Of a stretch of 32,931 bases of DNA, positions 18,557 to 28,700 are shown piece after piece. The stretch's first letter is position 1. Each line of letters begins with the position of its first letter. Position numbers and translations under genes: made by a program. The notes under the pieces were generated by a model. The model searched no databases. It saw nothing but the letters and a program-made list of their open reading frames with translations, and had not been told where the DNA came from. This DNA is from Winogradskyella sp. (GTDB taxonomy: Bacteria; Bacteroidota; Bacteroidia; Flavobacteriales; Flavobacteriaceae). The stretch lies in NCBI GenBank assembly GCA_030149115.1, contig JASBSE010000418.1:1-32931 (forward strand), given 5' to 3'.

Positions 18557-20398
18557 TTGAAACAGGCACATTACATATTTTCTATACTACTTTTGGGCTT
18601 AGTATTACCATTATCTGCTCAAGATATTTCTCTGTTTGAACAATTTAATGGCAGATACGATTATACTGCTATTGGAAACACCTTAAATCAGGCAGAAAAT
18701 AATATAGACCAGAGTTTTTGTTCGCTTTTAGAATCCTCTAGTGCTAACCTTACATTAGATGCAGACAATCAAATTGTAAAAGCATATTTGTATTGGGCAG
18801 GTTCCGGATTTGGTGACACAGAGGTCACTTTAAACGGAACACAAATTTCTAGTCAAGAGATATATACCGTAACCTACAGTGATATTTTTAACGGACAATT
18901 AGAATATTTTTCCTGCTATGCAGACATAACCGATTTAGTTATTAATGAAGGTAATGGGACCTACATGTTTTCAGATATGGATATAAGTGCAGACTTGATG
19001 TCTAATCCGGGTTATTGTAATAACAGAACAAATTTTGGTGGTTGGAGTATTTATGTTATCTATCAAAATGATAACCTTCCTTTAAATCAAGTTAACCTAT
19101 ACCAAGGTTTAGAAATTATTAACCGTAATGTACAAGAAAAAGAAATTATTCTAGACAATATTGATGTCATTGATAATATCGGTGCAAAAATTGGCTTTTT
19201 GGCTTGGGAAGGAGATAATAGTTTAAACTATGGAGAATCTCTATCTGTAAACAACAATGTATTATCTAATCCTCCTTTGAATCTTTCTGACAATGCTTTT
19301 AATGGCACCAACACCTTTACAAATTCTACTACATTTTATAATGCTGACTTAGATGTTTATAATTTAGAAAATAATATAAATATTGGAGATACCTCTGCTT
19401 CAATAAAATTAACTACAGGAGGTATCAATGAAAATGGAGGTTTTAGTGCAGATCTCATTATTTTGAACAATATAATTACAGTACTAAACAGTCAATTACC
19501 TGATGCTACTATAGATGTTAATGATTACATAGTGAATTGTGGAGATAATAGCGTTGAGCTATTTTATACGGTCAACAATTTTAATAGTACAGATGTTTTA
19601 CCAGCCAATACACCAATTGCATTTTACTTAGGCAATCTTCTGGTAGGACAAAGTCAAACCGTAAATAATTTAGATATTGGGGAGTCAGAATCTAACTCTA
19701 CTATTGTAACGATTCCCGAAAACTCTGACCCAAATTTAACCATAACAGCTATTGTCGATGATGATGGTACCATGTCTGGAGTTGTGACAGAAACTAACGA
19801 AGACAACAATATTAATTTTGTTGAAATTGAATTATTAGTAATTCCAGATATTATTACTTTACCTGGTCTTTCAGGTTGTAATGAAGGTTTTGAAACTTCG
19901 ACCTACAATTTGTATGAAGCATTAATTAACCTAGAGTATGAAGAAGAGGATGTCTCTTTTTATCGATCACTTGAGGATTTAGAAACGGCATCAAATCCAA
20001 TTTTAATACCAACCACATATAACAATCTTATAAATCCTGAAACCATCTATGTGAGGATAGAAAGTCCACCATGTTATGAAATTTATCAGTTTCAACTTTA
20101 TATAGAAAATTGCCCACCTTATGTACCTGATGGATTTTCACCAAATGACGATACATATAATGATTGGTTTAACATACAAGGTTTGTATGATATTTTCACA
20201 GAGCACCAACTAAAAATATATAACCGCTATGGTGATATTGTTTTTGAAGGTAATAATGAAAAACCTTGGTTTGGGAAAATTAACAGAGGATTAAACAATC
20301 ATGGCAGTATTGTCCCTGTTGGTACATACTTCTACATTTTAAATCTCAATGATCCTGACTATCGACCAATGGTAGGTTGGGTGTACGTAAATTACTAG
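18557..20398 (+). CDS. T9SS type B / gliding-motility-associated C-terminal domain protein with one stalk-like repeat
   Basis: TTG start; signal peptide IFSILLLGLVLPLSAQ; VKAYLYWAGSGFGDTEVTLNG head; CARDB-like central part; VPDGFSPNDDTYNDWFNIQGL...IYNRYGDIVFEG C-terminus. Confidence 0.85.
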   Translation: MKQAHYIFSILLLGLVLPLSAQDISLFEQFNGRYDYTAIGNTLNQAENNIDQSFCSLLESSSANLTLDADNQIVKAYLYWAGSGFGDTEVTLNGTQISSQEIYTVTYSDIFNGQLEYFSCYADITDLVINEGNGTYMFSDMDISADLMSNPGYCNNRTNFGGWSIYVIYQNDNLPLNQVNLYQGLEIINRNVQEKEIILDNIDVIDNIGAKIGFLAWEGDNSLNYGESLSVNNNVLSNPPLNLSDNAFNGTNTFTNSTTFYNADLDVYNLENNINIGDTSASIKLTTGGINENGGFSADLIILNNIITVLNSQLPDATIDVNDYIVNCGDNSVELFYTVNNFNSTDVLPANTPIAFYLGNLLVGQSQTVNNLDIGESESNSTIVTIPENSDPNLTITAIVDDDGTMSGVVTETNEDNNINFVEIELLVIPDIITLPGLSGCNEGFETSTYNLYEALINLEYEEEDVSFYRSLEDLETASNPILIPTTYNNLINPETIYVRIESPPCYEIYQFQLYIENCPPYVPDGFSPNDDTYNDWFNIQGLYDIFTEHQLKIYNRYGDIVFEGNNEKPWFGKINRGLNNHGSIVPVGTYFYILNLNDPDYRPMVGWVYVNY

Positions 20399-20467
20399 AT
20401 TTGTTAAGATTTTTATCCGTTTATCTTTTTCATTTGCAGGTAAAATAGTCATCAATTAATTTTAAGT

Positions 20468-20660
20468 ATTGTGCGCAGGTTTTATCCTCCCTCTAACCAT
20501 GAGCACACTTCCCTCTTATAATTATTTATCGAAAGCTATGTTTTTCCGATTAAGGAAAACAACAATATGGAGTTTCAGGTTAAGAAACATTATTTGTTGA
20601 GGCTGTAATGTTTTCAGAAATTTCAATTTGGGAGAAAGACCTCTTTTTGAGGTCTTTTTT
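20468..20660 (+). ncRNA. candidate structured RNA (sRNA or 5' leader), family unknown
   Basis: No convincing ORF; hairpins TGTGC/GCACA enclosing CAGGTT/AACCATG, GTTTTTCC/GGAAAAC (20540-20560), GAAACATTA/TAATGTTTTC (20584-20615), ending in an intrinsic terminator. Confidence 0.4.
20635..20660 (+). terminator. intrinsic terminator
   Basis: AAAGACCTC TTTTT GAGGTCTTT followed by TTT: perfect 9-bp stem with T-tract. Confidence 0.85.
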
Positions 20661-20790
20661 GTAAGATAATGATTATAAAACACTTAAAAATGTTAACGTT
20701 TTATGTATTTAATCGTATTTATTTGTATTTAATCTTTATTACCTTTACTTTTCACCCTATAAGCGCACAAAACTATCAGCCCCAAAAAGA

Positions 20791-20798
20791 TAAATTTG
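20791..20798 (+). promoter_or_regulatory. candidate -7 promoter element (TAAATTTG)
   Basis: TAnnTTTG match 24 bp upstream of the ATG at 20823. Confidence 0.5.
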
Positions 20799-20822
20799 TG
20801 AAGCATAAACTTAACCTAACTT

Positions 20823-23800
20823 ATGGATTATATCAATCGCTCCCTCCTGTTATGCCTATGCATTATTAGCAGCTTTTCTTTCGCACAACAAATCACTGTA
20901 GATAATTCCATTAGCCCTCAAAATTTAATTGAAAATAATCTTATACAAGGCTGTGTAGAAGTTTCAAATATTAGTTCACCATCTAACGGTAGCTCAGTCG
21001 GTCTAGGAAGTTATGGGTATTTTGAAAGAGGTACATCCAATTTTCCTTTTGAAAATGGAATTGTTTTAAGTACAGGAAATGCCAATTCGGCCGGAAACAG
21101 CCAAAATGCAGCTACCTTGAATGAAGGAAATAGCAATTGGGGAACCGATCCTGATTTAGAAACTGCACTAGGTATATCAGGCACATTAAATGCTACTTCA
21201 TTAGAGTTCAATTTTATTTCAATATCTAATCAAATTCAATTTAATTACATTTTAGCTTCAGAAGAGTATTTTGGTAACTTTCCTTGTCAATATTCAGATG
21301 GGTTTGCCTTTTTAATAAGAGAGTCTGGCACCAATGCACCTTATACTAATATTGCTTTAGTTCCTGGTACTACAACACCAGTAAACACCAATACGGTTCA
21401 TGATGAAATTGTTGGATTTTGTGGAGCTTCAAATGAGCAGTATTTTGAAGGTTATAGTCTAGGAGACACCAATTACAATGGGAGAACAACAATATTGTCT
21501 GCGGCAGCTACGATTCAACCAAACGTAGAATACCAAATAAAGTTAATAATTGCCGACCAAACGGACGAGAACTATGACTCTGCTGTTTTTATTCAAGGTA
21601 ATAGTTTTAATGCTACTGTAGATTTAGGTGAAGATTTTTCAACCTGTGCGAGTGATGTAACTCTAAATGGAAATATTGGTAATCCGCAAGCAACATACAA
21701 TTGGTATTTTAATGATGTATTAATTCCTGGTGAAAACCAAACTACGCTAGACACTAATATTTCGGGAAATTACCGCGTTGAAATTGAAATTCCTTTATCT
21801 GGAAGTTCTTGTGTTATTGAAGATGATATTAATATTACCTTAAGTTCAACTCAATCTTCTGATCCAATATCTGATTTTGAAGTATGCGACGACCCTAGTA
21901 ATGACGGCATTGAAACTTTTGATTTGAGCACAAAGGACGCAGAAATTTTAGCTTCTGTACCTACTTCAAATTATGATATATCATATCATTACTCTAGCTC
22001 CGAAGCACAAAATGGAGATAATGCAATAAATAGTCCTATTCAAAATACTACCAATCCACAAACTATATATGTTAGAATTGAAGATACTAACAATGGTTGT
22101 TTGGCATTTTCTACAATTAATCTAATTGTTAATTCTTTACCTAATATAAACGACCCTTTACCATTAGAAGTTTGTGATGATCAGGTTGCAGATGGATTTA
22201 CCACTATAGATTTAAATATTAAAAATGATGAGATTACTAATGGTCTTACCAATCTAGTAGTTACTTATCACAGTACACTAGCTGATGCTTCAATTGGTAC
22301 AAATCCATTACCAATGCCTTATGTAAACACAAATACTAACGAACAAGTTTTTGTAAGTGTAAGAGATGAATTTACAGGTTGTATCAGTACAACAACATTA
22401 GATATTACTGTTTTAGATAATCCTGTTATAAATACAGATGATCATTACATAGATGCTTGCGACGCAGACCATGATGGCTTTGCTAGCTTTGATTTAACAA
22501 GTATAATTCCAGATGTATTAGAAGGATTAACAGGCGTTACTGTTACATTTCATGAAACTAACGAAGATGCTTTAACAGGAAGCAACCCTATTACAGATGC
22601 CACTAATTACACTAATATTACGTCTGAAGAACAGATTGTATATATCAGAGTTGAAAATAATACTACTGGCTGTGCCTCTGTGACACCAGTAGAACTGCAC
22701 ACCAACTTATTATTAACAGCTACAAATATTGATGATATCTCTCTTTGTGATATTGACAATGACGGAGTTGAAGAATTTAATTTTTCAGGTATTGCAACAA
22801 GTATTATAAATGATTTACCAGATGAATTTGCCATCGCTGTTGAATTCTACTTAACCGAAGACGATAGAGATAATCAGGTAAATGCATTAGACCAAACCGT
22901 ACCATTTATTCCAACCAGCAACCCACAAACCATTTACTTAGGTTTAACAAGTGCTACATGCTACGATGTAGAACAAATAGATTTAATTTTAATTCCTGTT
23001 TATGAATTTGAGTCTATTATTAATCAGACCGTATGCGATGAAGATCAAGATGGCATTACAACAACAGATTTATCTCAGTTTGATACACAGGTCACAGAAG
23101 CCTTAGATGGATTTAGCGTAACTTATTTCTTAACAGAAGATGATGCCAGAAACAATACAAATGTTCTTCCAAACTTTTACACTAATACTTCAAACCCATT
23201 TACAGTTTATCCAAGAATTACTTCAAATGAAACAGGTTGTTCTGATATTAACTTTTTTGAAATTACGGTTTTAGAAGCACCTGTTACTTCTACTCCATCC
23301 GATATTGTGATTTGCGATAACGATCAAGACGGATTATTTACTATCAACCTATTAGATGTTATTCCTGAAGTAGTTAGTAGCACAACTGATAGACAAATTA
23401 GTTTTCATACTAGTCAAACCAATGCGGATAATGGCAGCAATGCCATAACCAACGAAAGCACATATAATGCGCAAACCGAAACCGTTTACGTTAGAGTAGA
23501 AAACACCAATACTGGCTGTCATTCTACTGAAACATTAAGTATTACCGTAAACACTTTACCTGTTTTTACAGCTATTGATAATTACAAAATCTGTGAGGAT
23601 AGTAGCGATGGTTTTGCAGATTTTATATTCAACACTAAGGATACTGAAATTTTAAATGGTCAAACAGGTAAGCAAGTTCTATATTATTTAAATCAAAATG
23701 ATGCAGACAACAGAACAAATGCCATTGACAAAGATGTAGCTTATCAAAACATCTCAACACCACAAACCATTTTTGTAAGAGTGGAAAATCTCACAGATCA

Positions 23801-25658
23801 AGATTGTTACGGCACTTCTAGTTTTATAATTGAAGTTGGAACAAACCCTGTTTATAATGAGCCTACTGATTGGTTTGTTTGTGACGATATATCTAACGAC
23901 GGCTCAGAAACTTTTGATTTGTCAACAAAGATTACAGAAATATCAGACGGAATTTCAGACAACTTAAGTGTAACGTTTTACACCTCATTAAATAATGCCG
24001 AAAACAGTATAGATCCTTTACCTCTTGAGTATACCAATACAGTAAATCCGCAAACTATTTTTGTTCAAATTGATAATGGAACAATATGTAATTCTATTAC
24101 GTCTTTTGAATTAAATGTTGTACAAGTACCAGATGTTAATCCTTCAGTACCTTTAATTGGTTGCGATACGGATTATGATGGATTTACGGAGTTTGATCTG
24201 ACCAATGCAGAATTTGATATTTTGGATGTTAGACAAGATGATATCGAAATTACTTATTTTGAAAACTATGAAGATGCTGAGGCCAACATTAATACGATTT
24301 CTAATCCTGAAACCTACACTAACACAAGCAATCCGCAAACAGTTTATATTAAAATAAACAATACGATTTCTAACTGTTATGTATTGGTTCCAATAGATTT
24401 AAGTGTAAACATGCCTCCTGTTATAAATGATTTTCAATCTTATGATATATGTGAAAATGAAGATAATAGTTTCGACTTAACTGAAATTAACGAAGTCATT
24501 ATGGACGAAAGTTTTAATGTAATATTCAGTTACTATACTAACGAAATTGATGCTTACGCAAACGAAAATGCACTAAATACTGATTACACATATTTAACCA
24601 ATAACGATACACTTTTTGCACGTGCTGAATTTAGTACAACGCATTGTTTTACTGTATATGAATTTAATCTCAATGTCAACCCGCTTCCAATTGCCAATCA
24701 ACCAAACGATTTAGTAGCTTGTGATGATGATTATGATGGATTGTTGGACTTTAATTTAACACAGCAGAATGCCCAAATACTTGGTATACAAAACCCAACA
24801 AACTTCACAGTAACTTACCATAATTCTGAGGATGATGCTAACAACAACTTATCTGCTGTAGATGTAGATTACATGGCTTTTGATTCTGAAGTCATATATG
24901 CAAGAGTAGAAAATAATGTAACAGGATGCTATTCCGTAACACAATTTTCTGTTATAATTCATCCTCTACCTGTTATCGATATTGAAGACCAAGTGATTTG
25001 TTTAGACAATTTACCATTAATTGTTTCTGCAAACACTAATAACCCAACTGACCAATACATTTGGTCTACCGGTGAAACTACACCAGAGATTACAATACCA
25101 CAAATTGGAACCTATTGGGTAACAGTAACTTCTGAGTTTGGTTGCGAAAACACCAGAGTGTTTAGTGTAGCAGAATCAGAAGCTGCAACAATAGAAGCCA
25201 CAGAGATTATAGATTTTTCAGACCCTAATAATATCACGGTAACTATTAGCGGTATTGGCGACTACCTCTACCAATTAGATGATGGTGAGCCACAAGAATC
25301 TAACTTTTTTGATAATGTTGGCATGGGCTACCATACCATTACTATAATAGATTTAAACGGCTGCTCTGAAGTAACAAGAGATGTTTTGGTTATAGACATT
25401 CCAAAGCATATGTCACCAAATGGTGATGGTCAATACGACACCTGGCATATTGTTGGTGTAGAAACACTTCCTGGAACCATTATCCATATTTTTGACCGTT
25501 ATGGTAAACACTTAGCGACATTAAGGCACGATAGCCCTGGTTGGGACGGCACTTTAAATGGTCATAAACTACCTGCCAACGATTATTGGTTTGTTGCAAA
25601 TGTAGCAAGAGGGAATCAATTCTTTGAAGTAAAAGGTCATTTCGCTATTCGTCGTTAA
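20823..25658 (+). CDS. giant choice-of-anchor L / T9SS type B sorting domain protein with about 11 stalk repeats
   Basis: Signal peptide; head GSYGYFERGTSNFPFENGIVLSTG...FNYILASEEYFGNFPCQYSDGFAFLIR; C-terminus PKHMSPNGDGQYDTWHIVGVETLPGTIIHIFDRYGKHLATL. Confidence 0.9.
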   Translation: MDYINRSLLLCLCIISSFSFAQQITVDNSISPQNLIENNLIQGCVEVSNISSPSNGSSVGLGSYGYFERGTSNFPFENGIVLSTGNANSAGNSQNAATLNEGNSNWGTDPDLETALGISGTLNATSLEFNFISISNQIQFNYILASEEYFGNFPCQYSDGFAFLIRESGTNAPYTNIALVPGTTTPVNTNTVHDEIVGFCGASNEQYFEGYSLGDTNYNGRTTILSAAATIQPNVEYQIKLIIADQTDENYDSAVFIQGNSFNATVDLGEDFSTCASDVTLNGNIGNPQATYNWYFNDVLIPGENQTTLDTNISGNYRVEIEIPLSGSSCVIEDDINITLSSTQSSDPISDFEVCDDPSNDGIETFDLSTKDAEILASVPTSNYDISYHYSSSEAQNGDNAINSPIQNTTNPQTIYVRIEDTNNGCLAFSTINLIVNSLPNINDPLPLEVCDDQVADGFTTIDLNIKNDEITNGLTNLVVTYHSTLADASIGTNPLPMPYVNTNTNEQVFVSVRDEFTGCISTTTLDITVLDNPVINTDDHYIDACDADHDGFASFDLTSIIPDVLEGLTGVTVTFHETNEDALTGSNPITDATNYTNITSEEQIVYIRVENNTTGCASVTPVELHTNLLLTATNIDDISLCDIDNDGVEEFNFSGIATSIINDLPDEFAIAVEFYLTEDDRDNQVNALDQTVPFIPTSNPQTIYLGLTSATCYDVEQIDLILIPVYEFESIINQTVCDEDQDGITTTDLSQFDTQVTEALDGFSVTYFLTEDDARNNTNVLPNFYTNTSNPFTVYPRITSNETGCSDINFFEITVLEAPVTSTPSDIVICDNDQDGLFTINLLDVIPEVVSSTTDRQISFHTSQTNADNGSNAITNESTYNAQTETVYVRVENTNTGCHSTETLSITVNTLPVFTAIDNYKICEDSSDGFADFIFNTKDTEILNGQTGKQVLYYLNQNDADNRTNAIDKDVAYQNISTPQTIFVRVENLTDQDCYGTSSFIIEVGTNPVYNEPTDWFVCDDISNDGSETFDLSTKITEISDGISDNLSVTFYTSLNNAENSIDPLPLEYTNTVNPQTIFVQIDNGTICNSITSFELNVVQVPDVNPSVPLIGCDTDYDGFTEFDLTNAEFDILDVRQDDIEITYFENYEDAEANINTISNPETYTNTSNPQTVYIKINNTISNCYVLVPIDLSVNMPPVINDFQSYDICENEDNSFDLTEINEVIMDESFNVIFSYYTNEIDAYANENALNTDYTYLTNNDTLFARAEFSTTHCFTVYEFNLNVNPLPIANQPNDLVACDDDYDGLLDFNLTQQNAQILGIQNPTNFTVTYHNSEDDANNNLSAVDVDYMAFDSEVIYARVENNVTGCYSVTQFSVIIHPLPVIDIEDQVICLDNLPLIVSANTNNPTDQYIWSTGETTPEITIPQIGTYWVTVTSEFGCENTRVFSVAESEAATIEATEIIDFSDPNNITVTISGIGDYLYQLDDGEPQESNFFDNVGMGYHTITIIDLNGCSEVTRDVLVIDIPKHMSPNGDGQYDTWHIVGVETLPGTIIHIFDRYGKHLATLRHDSPGWDGTLNGHKLPANDYWFVANVARGNQFFEVKGHFAIRR
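21860..24970 (+). repeat. about 11 protein-level stalk repeats
   Basis: CDDPSNDG, CDDQVADG, CDADHDG, CDIDNDG, CDEDQDG, CDNDQDG, CEDSSDG, CDDISNDG, CDTDYDG, CENEDNS, CDDDYDG at roughly regular spacing; boundaries approximate. Confidence 0.85.
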
Positions 25659-25713
25659 ACACTTACATACAGCAAATTATTACTTAAAACAAAGGAAAGT
25701 ATAAGCTTTTTCC

Positions 25714-25721
25714 TATCTTTG
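25714..25721 (+). promoter_or_regulatory. Bacteroidota -7 promoter element (TATCTTTG)
   Basis: Exact TAnnTTTG, 47 bp upstream of the ATG at 25769, adjacent to the inverted repeat AGGAAA/TTTCCT. Confidence 0.6.
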
Positions 25722-25768
25722 ATTTTAAGAGTACTGAAGTAATACCAAAAGTCCTCTAAAAAAAAGCT

Positions 25769-28700
25769 ATGACAAGGAATAGATTACTTACTCTTCTCCT
25801 AGTTTTGTCGTTTGTGAATTTTTTGTTCTCTCAACAAATATTGACCGACAACTCGCTAACTCCACAACAACTTATCCAAGGTTTAGTAGGTGAAAATTGT
25901 GCTACAGCAAACAACATATCATCACCATATAATGGTAATGTAAATAACATAATCAGTTATGGAAATTTTGAGAGAGGCACCTCTAACTTCCCACTAGAGA
26001 ACGGTATCATATTATCTACTGGAAGTATAACAAAAGCTGGAAATTCCGTCATAACCGAAAACCTGAGTGATGGAGATATAAACTGGGAAACAGATCCTGA
26101 TGTATTAAATATTCTTGGCATTGACCAAACACTTAATGCTACATCTATTCAATTTAACTTCAGTACAGCCAATAATTTTGTGGCCTTTAAATATCTTTTT
26201 GCTTCCGACGAATATCAGCAAGATTACCCTTGTAATTTTAGGGATGTATTTGCTATTTTAATCCGTCCAGCTGGAAGTACTGATTCTTTTGTTAACATAG
26301 CATTGGTACCAGAATCAACAACAGAAGTAAGTACCAATACAATTCATCCAAATATCAATGGCTTTTGCGAAGCCATTAACGAAGACTACTTTCAAGGTTA
26401 CAACTTACCGAGCACCAACTACAATGGGCAAAGTGTTGTGTTAACAGCCAATGCAGACGTTATACCTAATGAAGTCTATGAAATTAAATTTGTAATTGCA
26501 GACCATATCGATCAACGCTTCGATTCTGCTGTTTTTATTGAGGCCGAAAGTTTTGGTGGCGCTGTAGATCTTGGGCCTGATCAAGAAGTTTGCGGTAGTG
26601 ACTTGACGCTCGATGCTACAATTAATAATGCTTCCGCTACTTACGCATGGTTTTTAGATAATACAGTAATAGCAGGAGAAACCAATCCAACACTTCTAGT
26701 TAATGAGTCTGGCACATACAGGGTTGAAATTACAATTCCCAATCCTGACAACAACTGTGTCCTAGAGGATAGTATCACGCTCGAAATAATTCCCTATCAA
26801 GAAGCTGCATCTATTGAAGATATTTCTGTATGTGACCCAGCTCCTAGCGACGGTATTTACGACTTTGATTTTGCACTTTTAAAGAATGACGAAATTTTAG
26901 CTAATTTATCATCACCTAATTATATTATTTCCTACCATGTCACTCAAGAAGATGCACAAAATAATATAAATCCTATTTTAGGCATCTATCAAAACATACA
27001 ACAAGAAGAAACTATTTATGTAAGGATAGAGAGTTTAAATGGTGATTGCTTACAGATAGGAAGTTTTAATGTAATTGTTAATCTTTCTCCCAATACACAA
27101 GAGTATGTAATTGAAGTTTGTGAAGGGCAAATAACCGAAATTACACTAACAGACCTGAGTGATCTTGACTACACAGTTTCTAATTACGAATTTGGCAGAA
27201 CTGTTACATATTATCTAACCGAAGAAGATGCTATAAATCAAGAAAATGCACTTGAAGATTTTCCTTTGCTAGAAGAACCTATTGCATCATTTATTGCAAG
27301 AGTAGAAACTAATGAAAGTGATTGCTACTCTCTTGAGACTATTTATTTTGAATATCAGCAACCTCCAGAATTAGGTGTTGATAAAATAATATTTGATAAT
27401 TGTCTAGATCCTCTATATTGGGAAATAACTGTCACTGAAGATGGATCTATTATTACCGATTTTAATTCAAGGGTCTACTCCTATAATCTAGCTGAATATG
27501 TTGACATTTTAGAGAATCAATATCCTGGTTTTACATTTAGACTTTTAGATTTTATCGCCTCTGTTCCTCCTACAATAAGTTCAAATAATCTTGTAATGAC
27601 TGCCAATTATGGTGTATCTATTGGAGACTACTGTGAAACTCCTGTTGTTATAGAATTCCATAAAAACCTACTCTACACTGTGTTGGGTGAAAATAGATTC
27701 ATCGAAAAATGTGATGACGGTTCAAATGATGGAATTTTAGATTTTAACTTAGAAGAAATAGTTGAGGAGCTTAAACAAGGTTATGACATCGATATTGTTT
27801 TATACGAATCCGAAGAAGACGCAATTGATCAACAAAACCCAATAGATTTATCTACACCCTATACCGTTGTAAATTCTGTAGAACTATTTATTAGAAGCTC
27901 TTACAATGGATGCTCTCATGTTTCAAAACTTGAACTGGGCATTCTAGAATCTACATCATTAACACCGCAGGCAGTTACAACTTGTGGCAATTACAATGAA
28001 GATAGCAATACCACTACAGTTTTTTTACACCAGTTTGATGCTATTATGACTCAAGATATTTTTACCAATAACGTTGAGTACTATTTAACAGAAGCCGATG
28101 CCATAAATGGTGAAAATGTTTTAGGTGAAACTTATGATATTACAGGTAATACGCAGCGTTTTTATGTTAAAGCATCCGATTTATTTCTTGAGTGTGCAGA
28201 TATCACGACCTTAGATGTTACTATACCTAACCAAATTAATCTAGGCACTTTGGAGCCTTTAATTGTATGTAATTATGCTAATGATGGTTTTGAAACGGTT
28301 GATCTTGAAAATTATATTTCAGAAGTTTTTGATGATTATGAAGACTATAACATAACCTATTATTTATCATCAGATGATGCAATCTCAGAAGCATCATCAA
28401 TTGGTAACCCAAGCATGTTTGAAACCGAAAGTATTGAGGTTTTTATTCGACTTCAACTAACATCAGCCATAGACTGTTTTGCTATAGACAGTTTTTATGT
28501 CAATATCATTGCTAATCCCCAAATAGAAAACATTGAAGATATTGCCAATTGCGAATTAGACCCCAACAACCCATCAGATTTTATATTTGAAGAATATGAT
28601 CTTCAAATCATCAACAACCAGCAAGGTATGCAAGTCTTTTATTACGAGACTGAAAACGATGCAATAAATAGAGAGAACGAAATAGATAAAACCGTTCCTT

